DNA of 64,000 nt, from assembly GCF_900108095.1 (NCBI RefSeq), contig NZ_FNWL01000001.1:248001-312000 (forward strand), in the 5' to 3' direction. Below the pieces are notes generated by a model. It was not told where the DNA came from and searched no databases. It saw only the letters and a list, made by a program, of their open reading frames with translations. This DNA is from Natronorubrum sediminis (GTDB lineage Archaea > Halobacteriota > Halobacteria > Halobacteriales > Natrialbaceae). Within the stretch, counting starts at the first letter, position 1. Each line of letters starts with the position of its first letter. The translations under genes and the position numbers were made by a program. Positions 33,582 through 42,099 of this stretch are shown here, piece by piece.

Positions 33582-33959
33582 ATGTATTCGGTGTCCGTCT
33601 CTCGGGAACTTATCGCCCAACACTACCTGACCGTTCCGGACCCCGGAGCGGAAGGGAAACTCCACTCCCACCGATACACGGTCGAGGCGACGCTTCGAGG
33701 GCCCGAGTTGGACGAACGGGCGTATCTCGTGAACATCGACCGATTGTGCGAAACGATGGACGCGCTCGCCGCGTTCTACAGTGACCGGACGCTCAACGAC
33801 CTCGACGCGTTCGAGGGTGCCAACCCGAGCACCGAACGCTTCGCGCGCTGTTTCGGCGACCGACTCCTCGAGCACCTCGATCCGGACGGCGTTTCCGAAC
33901 TTCGAATCGCCATCGACGAAGACGATGTGGCCAGCGTGGCCCACGAACGGACGTGCTGA
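33582..33959 (+). CDS. PTPS/QueD-like protein with Glu in place of the catalytic Cys
   Basis: A 125-residue T-fold protein related to 6-pyruvoyl-tetrahydropterin synthase and QueD. The zinc ligands are His14 (ELIAQHYLTV), His28 and His30 (GKLHSHRYTV). The catalytic Cys four residues before the first His of the H-x-H pair is Glu24 here (AEGKLHSH), the substitution known from PTPS-III. The Asp-His pair of the second site reads YSDRTLND, so the His is Arg69, while the pterin-anchoring Glu (IDEDD) is kept. It is therefore unlikely to be QueD or an ordinary PTPS. Three bases separate it from the glycosyltransferase start. Confidence 0.87.
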   Translation: MYSVSVSRELIAQHYLTVPDPGAEGKLHSHRYTVEATLRGPELDERAYLVNIDRLCETMDALAAFYSDRTLNDLDAFEGANPSTERFARCFGDRLLEHLDPDGVSELRIAIDEDDVASVAHERTC

Positions 33960-33962
33960 CCG

Positions 33963-35069
33963 ATGAGGGTTGGCCTCGTCGTCGACGGCGACCTCGAGCA
34001 GGCAACCGGCGGCTATCGTTACGACCGCAAACTCGTCGAGTTTCTCGAGTCACGGGGAGATACCGTCGACGTGATTTCGCTTTCCGAAGCGTCCGAGGAG
34101 TCCGTCGGCGATCGGACCGGCGCTGCCCCCTCGAGCGAACTGCAGACGCGCCTCGATCGACCCTACGACGTCCTCTTGCAGGACGAACTCTGTTACGCGA
34201 GGCTACTCGAGTACAACCCCCGACTCGAGCGTCCGGGATCGCTCGTTTCGCTCGTTCACCTCCTCCGAGCGCCCGACCCAACGGTCTACGATCCGCGTGC
34301 TCGCGAACGCGAATGGCGCTATCTCGAGTCGGTCGACGCGGCGATCTGTACCAGCGAGTACACGCGGGATCGGACGCTCGCCCTCGCCGGCACGGACCTC
34401 CCGACACAGGTCGCACACCCCGCTGGTCGTCACGACGGGCCAGCGTTGACGCCGGACACAGTCGAGACGCGTGCTCACCGCGATCCATTTCGTGTCGTCT
34501 CCGTCGGCACGCTCGAAGCACGAAAGAACGTCACGACCCTCCTCGAGGCGCTCGCTCGACTCGACAGTTCGTCGACGGAGTGGTCGCTCACCGTCGTCGG
34601 TCGCGAGGATGACGATCCGGCGTACGCCAGCGTGGCCCGCGAACGAGCAGCCGAACTCGGTATCGACGATCGGGTGACGTTCACCGGAGAGGTGGAGACA
34701 GCGGCCCTCGAGTCGATTCTCGAGGGTGCACACGTTCTCGCTGTTCCCTCTCGCTACGAAGGATTCGGCATGGCCTACCTCGAGGCGATGGAGTACGGCG
34801 TCGTCCCAATCGCCGGCACCGTCGGCGGCGCGCGCGAGATCGTCTCCGACGGCGAGAACGGGTTTTTGATCGATCCGACCGACTCGAGACGACTTGCGGA
34901 CCGACTCGAGCGTCTGGCAACCGATCGAGACCGTTTGGCGACCCTCGGCGTCGAGGCGCTGCAAACCGCTCGGGATCACCCGTCGTGGACGGACACGCTG
35001 GAACCCGTCCGTGAATTTCTCCGCCGATCGATCCACCGGTCGGGACGCACCGACGGTGAGCAACCGTGA
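33963..35069 (+). CDS. GT4-family glycosyltransferase
   Basis: A 368-residue GT-B fold glycosyltransferase, cytosolic. The acceptor half starts MRVGLVVDGDLEQATGGYRYDRKL with the Gly-rich GG loop; the donor half has PFRVVSVGTLEARKNVTTLLEAL, LTVVGREDDD and the EX7E-type catalytic motif SRYEGFGMAYLEAMEYG (Glu-x7-Glu). It uses an activated sugar nucleotide with retention of configuration, as GT4 enzymes do. The gene sits between the PTPS-like protein (3 bases) and a methyltransferase (4-base overlap), so it probably sugar-decorates the same small molecule. Confidence 0.93.
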   Translation: MRVGLVVDGDLEQATGGYRYDRKLVEFLESRGDTVDVISLSEASEESVGDRTGAAPSSELQTRLDRPYDVLLQDELCYARLLEYNPRLERPGSLVSLVHLLRAPDPTVYDPRAREREWRYLESVDAAICTSEYTRDRTLALAGTDLPTQVAHPAGRHDGPALTPDTVETRAHRDPFRVVSVGTLEARKNVTTLLEALARLDSSSTEWSLTVVGREDDDPAYASVARERAAELGIDDRVTFTGEVETAALESILEGAHVLAVPSRYEGFGMAYLEAMEYGVVPIAGTVGGAREIVSDGENGFLIDPTDSRRLADRLERLATDRDRLATLGVEALQTARDHPSWTDTLEPVREFLRRSIHRSGRTDGEQP

Positions 35070-36028
35070 CGACCTCGTTTCTCACGTACCTCGAGGCCAA
35101 ACGGACCGTGGACGACAGCGCGCTCGATCGGCGCGTCCTCGAGCAGTTTACGAACGCGCTCTCGAATCGGGACGGACCGGTTCGACTCGTCGAACTCGGT
35201 GTCGGCGTCGGCGCGATGCTCTCTCGACTGATCGAGTGGGACGTGCTTCCGCCGCGCGTTTCCTACCGCGGCGTCGATATCGACTCGTCGTGTATCGTTC
35301 GCGCGCGAGAGCGCGTCCCGAAACGCCTCGAGTCCGCGGGCTACACGGTCGGTGCGCCCCGCTCCGTGGGCAACGAAACGGTCGAAGACGGTGTTCCGAA
35401 GGCGACGTCGTTCGTAGCAACGTGGGCTCCCTCGAGCGACGATGAGACTGCCACTGAAATCGAAATCACGCTCGAGGTCGCAGACGCGTTCGCACTCGAG
35501 GACGACGCGGACGCCGTCATCGCGGCGGCGCTCCTCGATATCGTGGACCTCGAGTCCACGTTGGCGGCGATTGAATCCCTTCTCGCACCCGGCGGCCTGT
35601 GCTACGCGCCGATCACGTACGACGGGTCGACTGCGTTCACACCCCGCGATTCGCTCGACGCGAGCATCGAGGCGCAGTACCACCACCACATGGACGAGGT
35701 TCGCCCCGCTGGGGGGAGTCGTGCCGGCTCGGCGCTCCTCGAGTCGGTAGCGGACCGTCCCTGGTCGCTCCTCGCGGCCGGGAGCGGGGACTGGGTCGTG
35801 TCTCCAGTCGACGGCGGGTATCCCCACCGTGAGCGAGCAGTCGTCTCGCACGTCCTCGAAACGATGGCCGACGCGCTCGCGGCCGTTCCCTCGAGTGATC
35901 TTCCCGAGGAATCGCGGCTTCCGGCGGAGAAACGGCGTCGCTGGTTCGAGCGCCGACACGCAGAACTCGAGGCGGAGAGACTCGGCTACGTCGCGCACAA
36001 TGTAGACGTCGTGACTCGAGTGCCGTAA
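35066..36028 (+). CDS. Class I SAM-dependent methyltransferase
   Basis: A 320-residue protein with a Rossmann-like SAM domain. Motif I is RLVELGVGVGAMLSRLIEW, the acidic strand-2 motif is YRGVDIDSSCIVRARERV, and EVADAFALEDDADAVIAAALLDIVDLESTLAAIESLLAPGG supplies motifs II-IV. The C-terminal ~110 residues have no obvious target-recognition domain (ERRHAELEAERLGYVAHNVDVVTRVP). Translation starts at a GTG overlapping the glycosyltransferase stop (GTGA), so the two are coupled. It probably methylates the sugar or pterin-like product of the cluster. Its 3' end faces L11 across 125 bases. Confidence 0.9.
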   Translation: MTTSFLTYLEAKRTVDDSALDRRVLEQFTNALSNRDGPVRLVELGVGVGAMLSRLIEWDVLPPRVSYRGVDIDSSCIVRARERVPKRLESAGYTVGAPRSVGNETVEDGVPKATSFVATWAPSSDDETATEIEITLEVADAFALEDDADAVIAAALLDIVDLESTLAAIESLLAPGGLCYAPITYDGSTAFTPRDSLDASIEAQYHHHMDEVRPAGGSRAGSALLESVADRPWSLLAAGSGDWVVSPVDGGYPHRERAVVSHVLETMADALAAVPSSDLPEESRLPAEKRRRWFERRHAELEAERLGYVAHNVDVVTRVP

Positions 36029-36153
36029 TCGATCAGCGTCGCTTGGCGTCTCGAGAAACGCAAAACCCGTTCTCGTTCGAGCGTCGGTCGCGGCTTACAA
36101 ATTAGCCGACGCGCCGACGCACTCACTACGCTCGTGTTCGAGTGCTGGCCTCG

Positions 36154-36633
36154 TTACGCTTCAGCCAGGACGTCGTCGTACTCGCCGCTGTCGACTTTCT
36201 CCTTGAACGCTCGAGCGTCGTCGCCTTCGATGGTGACGCCCATGGAGGCGCAGGTGCCGACGACTTCCTTCGCGGCGTTGATCGTATCGTAGGCGAGCAA
36301 GTCGGGGTGTTTTTGCTCGGCGATCGTCTTGACCTGCTCGACCGAGAGGTCGGCGACGAAGTCTTCCTGTGGTTCGCCGCTGCCGGTGTCGAACCCGGCT
36401 TCGTCCTTGACGAGTGCGGCCGTCGGTGGGACACCGACGTCGATTTCGAAGGAGCCGTCTTCTTCGTAGTCGACGGTGACGGGCACTTCCGTGCCGTCGA
36501 ACGCCGCAGTCTCGTCGTTGATCTGTTGTACAACCGCCTGCACGTCGACGGGAGTCGGTCCGAGCTCGGGACCGAGCGGTGGGCCAGGGTTGGCCTGGCC
36601 ACCCGGAACGAGCACTTCGATGGTTCCAGCCAT
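36154..36633 (-). CDS. rpl11: Ribosomal protein L11
   Basis: 159 residues; binds the GTPase-associated centre of 23S rRNA with the L10/L12 stalk. MAGTIEVLVPGGQANPGPPLGPELGPTPVDVQAVVQQIND is the diagnostic N-terminal domain (PGPPLGP), and DLLAYDTINAAKEVVGTCASMGVTIEG the RNA-binding C-terminal domain. A TATA box (CCTTAAAACTC, ~36655-36665) lies 28 bases before the ATG, so the mRNA is leaderless. Here L11 is 6 kb away from the L1-L10-L12 genes, as in many haloarchaea, with unrelated genes between. CutA lies upstream on the same strand. Confidence 0.97.
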   Translation of the reverse strand: MAGTIEVLVPGGQANPGPPLGPELGPTPVDVQAVVQQINDETAAFDGTEVPVTVDYEEDGSFEIDVGVPPTAALVKDEAGFDTGSGEPQEDFVADLSVEQVKTIAEQKHPDLLAYDTINAAKEVVGTCASMGVTIEGDDARAFKEKVDSGEYDDVLAEA

Positions 36634-36717
36634 ACCCGTGAAAACCCGCGCGCGAGTTTTAAGGGTTGCTTTTTCGGGCAGTCGTGTCTGTGAAAGTGTG
36701 TCGCACGTACGGCGTCC

Positions 36718-37020
36718 TTACTCCAGGGCGTCTGCTCGCCACTCGGCGAACGACTCGAGGACGTGTGCCTCGTCGAATCGTTCGATACAGGGGACGTCGT
36801 GGGGGTGAATCTCCTCGAGTCGCTCGACCAGATCCTCGTACGCGTCGTCGGTCGTCTTCGCGAGCAAGACGGCTTCGTCGTTGTGGTGGATTTCGCCATC
36901 CCAGTGATAGGTTGACGTCGTCGACAATCGATTTACGCAGGCCGCGAGACGTTCTTCGACCAGCGTGTTGGCGATTGCCTCGGCGTCGGCCGGTGGCGCG
37001 GTGATATAGACGGTTGGCAT
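36718..37020 (-). CDS. cutA: CutA1 divalent-cation-tolerance protein
   Basis: A 100-residue trimeric CutA1-family protein, of obscure function, often linked to copper tolerance. It starts MPTVYITAPPADAEAIANTLVEERLAACVNRL and continues STYHWDGEIHHNDEAVLLAKTTDDAYEDLVERL and HPHDVPCIERF, a complete family signature with the conserved Cys and His. The ATG at 37020 is the family start. It lies upstream of rpl11 on the same strand with an 84-base gap, but that gap holds a separate rpl11 TATA box. Cytosolic. Confidence 0.94.
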   Translation of the reverse strand: MPTVYITAPPADAEAIANTLVEERLAACVNRLSTTSTYHWDGEIHHNDEAVLLAKTTDDAYEDLVERLEEIHPHDVPCIERFDEAHVLESFAEWRADALE

Positions 37021-37110
37021 ACAGCCGACTACGGGTGAGTGTACAAAAAGAATCCTGCACACGCTCGTGAGACGACTCGAGCGTGTGCGAGCATCTAAGA
37101 CAAATCGCGG

Positions 37111-37299
37111 TTACTCGGGTCCAGAAACTGGATTGAACGTCCCGTTGATGTCCCACTCGTGGAGACAGTGGGGATTCCCAACCTGCTTCTCGCCGTCTTC
37201 GTGGACGAGTTGCCAGGCTTCGAGGGAGGTATCCCAGTGTTCTGCTCGTTCGCACCGTTCACAAACGCGGGCGGTTGGCGTGCGTACGTCTACACTCAT
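37111..37299 (-). CDS. Small haloarchaeal protein with HEWDINGTF motif (62 aa)
   Basis: A conserved-type haloarchaeal microprotein. It has a CERCERAEHWD knuckle near residues 13-23, a second HCLHEWDINGTFNPVSGPE end, and Trp-rich sequence between (LEAWQLVHEDGEKQVGNP). CxxC plus a later Cys/His suggests a zinc site, and the HEWDINGT block is, from memory, a recurrent C-terminus in haloarchaea. Function unknown; probably a partner or nucleic-acid binder. It lies between CutA and PEP carboxykinase on the same strand, 90 bases before CutA. Confidence 0.75.
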   Translation of the reverse strand: MSVDVRTPTARVCERCERAEHWDTSLEAWQLVHEDGEKQVGNPHCLHEWDINGTFNPVSGPE

Positions 37300-37469
37300 T
37301 ACGCCACTGTGAGAACTACACGCACATAACGGTATTCATGACAGGCAAGTGCTGTCACGTCCGCTATAGTACCACCTGAACCGAGTTACACACTGATCTA
37401 GCTCACTCGAGGCGAGTGAAAATCGAAACACCGGCTCAAAAATAGGGGCGCTGGCTCCCCGTATGTCGA

Positions 37470-38981
37470 TTAGTAAACGGCGTCCGCGATCTCTTCTCGG
37501 AGTTCGTCGAACTGCTCGAGGTAATCACGTCGGTCGGCGCGCAGTTCGGCGAGGGCCGCCTCGTAGTCCTCGACGTGGTCGGGGACATAGTAGTCCGCGA
37601 TGTCCAGTCCGGGAACCGATTCGGGGATGGTCAGTCCCGTCTGATCGTCGTCACGCCATTCGATCGTGTCTCGAGCGGTTTCGGTCAGGATCGTGACGGA
37701 CTCCTCGACGCCGATATCTGCAGACTTCTCGCCGAGATAGCCCGTGTTGATGACGTAACACTCGACGTCGAGCGCCTCGATCAGATCCTGGAAGATGTTT
37801 CCTTCCTCTCCTTCCGGGCCGATGATGAACGGGTTCGTTCCGACGACGCGGATCGATTCGCCTGCTCGAGAGGGGTCACCCGCGCTGGTCTCGATCGATT
37901 CGCCGAGCATGAACGCGACGGCGGCTTGCCGCTCGTTGAGTTTCGCGACCGGCGGCATCAGGGGGTTTCGGGTGATGAAAAAGACCTGATCGATCCGCTC
38001 GAGGTCGATTTCCTCGTCTGCACTCTCGAGTTCATCGCGCTGGACGATGGCACGCGAGTTCGCCGTGTATCGGTCCTCGTCGAAGTGCACCGTGCCGTCG
38101 TCGTCGACGGCGACGTTCTCGAGGATAGCGGAGTCGTCGGTCGCTGCCTCGTAGAGTTCGGGCTGTTCGTCTTCATCGAGGCCGATCGTCTTGATGTAGA
38201 GGCCCTCACCCTCGCTGCCCGGAACGGAGCCGTCGGGCAGGAGACCACAGACGTCGTCCTGAAGCATCGCGGCGTCCTCGTCGTCCTCGAGCCAGCACCC
38301 GTGTGAAGTGAGCGTCGATTTGCCAGTCGCCGAGAGACCCATGAACACCTGCCCGACAGTTTGGAGGTCGTCGTTTTCGTTACGGACGCGGACGCGTTTG
38401 CTGCCAGCGTGGAGGCCGAGTCCGCCCTGTTTTTTGAGCTGGTACATGAACAACCGGAGGAACGACTTCTTGGCTTCGCCGGTGTAGTCGCTGCCGAGTA
38501 CCGTCGTCACGCCTTCCTCCGGAAGGACGCGGATCGCAGTCTCGTCGTAGTCAGGTAATTGGACCGTAACGAGGTCAGGTTCTCGGCCGTCGGTGGGTTC
38601 GAACAGATTCGCCCACGCGAGGGCGATTCGGGCGTAGTCGACGGGGACGAAGAGCCGACAGCAGTACGTCGCGTCTGCGTGACGACCCATGAGTCGGTCG
38701 ACGCAGACCAGTTCTCGGTTTCCTGCGAGTTCGAGCGCGGTGTCGACGAGGTCGCGATCGCGGGCGTCGAACTCGCTATCTTTGGCGTTTTTCGTCCGAT
38801 CGGAACTCCGCGAGCGGTACTCGCTGACGTACGACGGCGAGTCGAATTCGGTCGTCGTCTCGTCGTCGGCTGCAAGTTCGCGAAGCTCCTCGAGTGATGG
38901 GTTGTATCGAACGTTCGACGCAGTTTTCGGGTCGGGAAGCTGTCGGGCCAGCGGACGGGACTCCGTCCCGGTTTCGGACAT
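37470..38981 (-). CDS. pckA: Phosphoenolpyruvate carboxykinase (ATP)
   Basis: A 503-residue gluconeogenic enzyme that makes PEP from oxaloacetate using ATP. The kinase-1a/P-loop is VFMGLSATGKSTLTSHGCWLEDD, the metal-binding kinase-2 motif is LQDDVCGLLPDGS, and FFITRNPLMPPVAKLNERQAAVAFMLG and GTNPFIIGPEGEEGN are present. The N-terminal 30 residues (SRPLARQLPDPKTASNVRYNP) are usual for haloarchaeal versions. A TATA box (39005-39014) predicts a leaderless mRNA starting at ATG 38981. Monocistronic. It links amino acids and acetate to sugar synthesis. Confidence 0.96.
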   Translation of the reverse strand: MSETGTESRPLARQLPDPKTASNVRYNPSLEELRELAADDETTTEFDSPSYVSEYRSRSSDRTKNAKDSEFDARDRDLVDTALELAGNRELVCVDRLMGRHADATYCCRLFVPVDYARIALAWANLFEPTDGREPDLVTVQLPDYDETAIRVLPEEGVTTVLGSDYTGEAKKSFLRLFMYQLKKQGGLGLHAGSKRVRVRNENDDLQTVGQVFMGLSATGKSTLTSHGCWLEDDEDAAMLQDDVCGLLPDGSVPGSEGEGLYIKTIGLDEDEQPELYEAATDDSAILENVAVDDDGTVHFDEDRYTANSRAIVQRDELESADEEIDLERIDQVFFITRNPLMPPVAKLNERQAAVAFMLGESIETSAGDPSRAGESIRVVGTNPFIIGPEGEEGNIFQDLIEALDVECYVINTGYLGEKSADIGVEESVTILTETARDTIEWRDDDQTGLTIPESVPGLDIADYYVPDHVEDYEAALAELRADRRDYLEQFDELREEIADAVY

Positions 38982-39004
38982 ATACGTAACCCACCATCAG
39001 CCCG

Positions 39005-39014
39005 GTGTATAAAC
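39005..39014 (-). promoter_or_regulatory. TATA box for pckA
   Basis: GTTTATACAC on the minus strand, centred ~29 bases upstream of the pckA ATG at 38981, in the only AT-rich stretch of the spacer. Confidence 0.6.
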
Positions 39015-39249
39015 ATGAAGGATTCTGACCGACGTGTGTCACATCTTACCCTGAAGCAAACTGACGTATGGGAGTTCATACCCGCTCGCGGCGATTTATA
39101 ACCAGTACGTTATCCGACCAAAAGCTGTCTGAACAAAGATATGAACTTGGAATGTACTCGATCCAGAAATAATTCTCGTCGGTCGGAAACCAGTAGGTGG
39201 GTAGGCGCTCTCGAGTCGGAACCGAGGCTATCGGCGATGAAAAATACAG

Positions 39250-39687
39250 TTACTCGGTGACGATGACCGTCCCGACCATGCCGCCACCGATGTGGGGTTC
39301 ACAGATGTACTCGTACTCCCCTGGCACCTCGAAGGTGTGTTCGTACGTCTCACGGAGTTCGATCTTTCCACCTTCTTCCTCGTGCCACGCGTCGACGGCC
39401 GTCTGTTGGTCTTCGTACCCCCCACTCGCGAAGTACTCTGCATCGTCCGGAATGCCGTTGTCGAGCGCAGTGACGGTGTGACGAGCGTCGCTGGTGTTCT
39501 TCCAGACGACGGTATCGCCGACGCTCGCTTCGTACTCTTCGGGGACGAACTCGTTGCGGGTCATCCCGATATCACAATCGTCACCATCACACGCGTCGTC
39601 TTCGAAGGCGCTGCGGACCGTCGAACAGCCTGCTAGCCCGACGGAGACGGAAGAGCAAACGGCGGCGAGGTAGGCGCGCCTGTTCAT
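39250..39687 (-). CDS. Halocyanin-like blue-copper lipoprotein
   Basis: A 145-residue membrane-anchored plastocyanin-type electron carrier. The N-terminus MNRRAYLAAVCSSVSVGLAGC has paired Arg and a lipobox (LAGC), so it is exported and lipid-modified. The copper site is complete: His in NTSDARHTVTALDNG and YICEPHIGGGMVGTVIV with Cys, His and axial Met. A short linker rich in Asp/Cys (DDACDGDDCDIG, two extra Cys) follows the lipid anchor and could form a disulfide. It probably passes electrons to a terminal oxidase. Contrast the Met-less relative at 23950. Confidence 0.94.
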   Translation of the reverse strand: MNRRAYLAAVCSSVSVGLAGCSTVRSAFEDDACDGDDCDIGMTRNEFVPEEYEASVGDTVVWKNTSDARHTVTALDNGIPDDAEYFASGGYEDQQTAVDAWHEEEGGKIELRETYEHTFEVPGEYEYICEPHIGGGMVGTVIVTE

Positions 39688-39873
39688 ACGAACGCGTTGG
39701 GACAGTTGCGATATAACCACCCCGGTTCATTCCTCGAGCGTGGGAGTCCTGTCTGTCGCCGACGGACGCCTCGAACCCGCCTGCCACAGTTCGGTCGATG
39801 AACTCCCCACAGTGAACGTATCGGTGTAGGAAAACGAAAACACGTAAGGTCGCTGCGCATCGATTCCGCGAGT

Positions 39874-40599
39874 ATGCTTCCCCGGTTCGTCGGGCGACTC
39901 GGCGTCGCCGACGCCGTGACGATTGCAAACGCCGCCTTGGGGTTCGTCGCGATCGTCGTGGCGTTCGTCGATATCGATCTCGCCGCCCGCCTCATCCTCC
40001 TCGCAGCCATCGCGGACGGTCTCGACGGGATTCTCGCGCGTCGCTACGGTGGGACCGACGCTGGTCCGTACCTCGACTCGTTGGCCGACGTCGCTTCCTT
40101 CGGCGTCGCCCCCGCCGTCCTCGCGTTCGTCGTCGTTACTGACGGCCTCGCGATCGGATTCGATGCAGTGACCGGTGAACTCCTCCTCGTGACGATCATC
40201 TGTGCCCTCTTCGTCGCCACAGCGGTCACCCGTCTCGGCATGTACACCGCCTACGATATCTCCGGGAACTACACCGAAGGCGTCCAGACGACGCTCGCGG
40301 CGACTGTCCTCGGTGCGGCGATCCTCGCGGGTCGCCCCGAACCCTGGCTCGTCCTCGCTATCACGGGCGCGTTCTGTTACCTGATGGTCTCTCGCATTCG
40401 CTACCCCGATCTACTCGTTCGCGATGCAGCCATCATGGGCATCGTCCACGCGCTCGCAATCTTGATCCCGAGTTTCGCCGGTCGCACGTTTCCGTACGCC
40501 CTGTTGACACTCGGCATCGCCTACATGACCCTCAGCCCCTGGCTGTACTGGCGCCAGGATCCCGAGCCAGCGGCCGCCGAGGTGCATGGAAACGCTTAG
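39874..40599 (+). CDS. pssA: Archaetidylserine synthase
   Basis: A 241-residue CDP-alcohol phosphatidyltransferase that makes archaetidylserine, precursor of archaetidylethanolamine and a partner of the archaeosortase protein-sorting system. The catalytic motif is IADGLDGILARRYGGTDAGPYLDSLADVASFGVAPA, in full agreement with D-x2-D-G...D-x3-D. About eight membrane segments follow (VTIANAALGFVAIVVAFV, LLLVTIICALFVATAVTRLGM and others), ending in a polar tail. The ATG at 39874 has the halocyanin gene divergent upstream. A second, unrelated family member is at 31436. Confidence 0.92.
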   Translation: MLPRFVGRLGVADAVTIANAALGFVAIVVAFVDIDLAARLILLAAIADGLDGILARRYGGTDAGPYLDSLADVASFGVAPAVLAFVVVTDGLAIGFDAVTGELLLVTIICALFVATAVTRLGMYTAYDISGNYTEGVQTTLAATVLGAAILAGRPEPWLVLAITGAFCYLMVSRIRYPDLLVRDAAIMGIVHALAILIPSFAGRTFPYALLTLGIAYMTLSPWLYWRQDPEPAAAEVHGNA

Positions 40600-40671
40600 G
40601 ACGCTCCTGACACGAGTGTAGCGTATGTTCACTGCCACGCGTCCACACTCTAGTCAGGCACAGGTGGTCCC

Positions 40672-42009
40672 ATGAGCGAAGACGAGGCAGCCGAGGACGG
40701 AGCCGAGGAACCCGAACCGGTCGATCTCGAGGCCATCCGGGAAGCCCTCGAAGCGTTCGAAGGCGACGTCGACTCGCTCGCGGACGATCTCGAGGCCGCC
40801 GACACCGAGGACGATCTCGACGTCGTCGAGGCCGACCTCGAAGCGTTTCGAGACGATCTCGAGGAGATCGAGATTCCCGACCCACCGGAACCCGACGAGG
40901 ATGCGGACGAGGAAGACGACGAAGAGGAGGAAATCACCCCGGAGGAAGCACTCCAGGATCGTTACGACGATATCGAGAGTGACCTCTCCGACCTCGAGTC
41001 CGATCTCGAGGACCAGCGTGGACCCTACGGCGAAGACGTGGTCGGCGAGATCGACGACGCCAGCGCCACGATTACGAACACCCGCTGGACCGAAGAGGGC
41101 GACGACGAATTGATCGACGTCGTCGACGCGTTCCTCGAGGAGACGAACGACCTGCTCGATTCCTCACTCACGATCGTCAAAGACGGCGACGACGTCCCAG
41201 CCCAACTCGAGACGACCCTCGGGGGGGCAGCGACGGCCGTCGAGGACGCAGGACTCGACGCGGACGACGACGCCGAGACGATCGCGGCCTTACTCGAGGC
41301 GACGGACGACCTCGAGACGGGAATCGACGAATCGACCGCGTGGAGTGATCTCAAGGTCCGTGAGCAGATGCGACGAGAGGGCTTCTACGACGTGCTCGAG
41401 CATGTCAAGGACTTCCCGCCGGAGTGGCACGCGCTCAAGGTCCACGAGAAACGCGGCAACGTCGATATGATCTTACTCGCCCTCGAGACGTTCGATTCCG
41501 ACTTCATGGAAGAACACTGTCTCGAGGCTTTAGAGCGCATGGGTCCCGAAGAAGCCATCGAGCCGATGATCCAGAAGGCGAACCGTCGGGACACGACGGC
41601 GATGTCGATCCTCGGCAAGATCGGCGACGACGACGAGGAGGTCGTCGACACCCTCTTGGATTACGTTGACTCGAATCCGACCCTCCAACAACCCGCGTTC
41701 AGAGCACTCGGCGAAGTCGGTGCCGAAGACGCAGTCCAACCGATCGCCAACCAGTTGGTCGACGAGGAACCGGACGTGCGAAGTTCGGCCGCGCGCTCGC
41801 TCGGACTCATCGGCGACACGCGCGCGATCGATCCACTCGAAGACATCCTCGCCGAGGACGAGGAGGACCGCGTTCGCGCTAGCGCCGCCTGGGCACTCAA
41901 CCAGATCGGTACCGAAGACGCACTCGAGATCGTTGCCGAGTACGGTGACGACCGCGCGTACCTCGTGCAAGCCGAAGCCGAGAAAGCGACGCTCGAGCCC
42001 GCAGCCTGA
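40672..42009 (+). CDS. HEAT-repeat protein with acidic N-terminal half
   Basis: A 445-residue cytosolic protein, highly acidic. Residues 1-130 are Glu/Asp-rich coiled or extended sequence (EDEEDDEEEEITPEEA and similar). Residues ~255-440 are HEAT/PBS-lyase repeats with the typical helix pairs: HCLEALERMGPEEAIEPMIQKA, AFRALGEVGAEDAVQPIANQL, SAARSLGLIGDTRAIDPLEDI and ASAAWALNQIGTEDALEIVAE. Such repeats bind other proteins. No enzymatic residues are seen. Monocistronic; conserved in haloarchaea, partner unknown. Confidence 0.9.
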   Translation: MSEDEAAEDGAEEPEPVDLEAIREALEAFEGDVDSLADDLEAADTEDDLDVVEADLEAFRDDLEEIEIPDPPEPDEDADEEDDEEEEITPEEALQDRYDDIESDLSDLESDLEDQRGPYGEDVVGEIDDASATITNTRWTEEGDDELIDVVDAFLEETNDLLDSSLTIVKDGDDVPAQLETTLGGAATAVEDAGLDADDDAETIAALLEATDDLETGIDESTAWSDLKVREQMRREGFYDVLEHVKDFPPEWHALKVHEKRGNVDMILLALETFDSDFMEEHCLEALERMGPEEAIEPMIQKANRRDTTAMSILGKIGDDDEEVVDTLLDYVDSNPTLQQPAFRALGEVGAEDAVQPIANQLVDEEPDVRSSAARSLGLIGDTRAIDPLEDILAEDEEDRVRASAAWALNQIGTEDALEIVAEYGDDRAYLVQAEAEKATLEPAA

Positions 42010-42099
42010 TTCGGGGCGAATCGGCGGGTCGATGGGCACTGTTTTTGAACGACGACTCGATCCGAGACTTTACGTACGAACGAGCGGCCAGAGTCGTCG

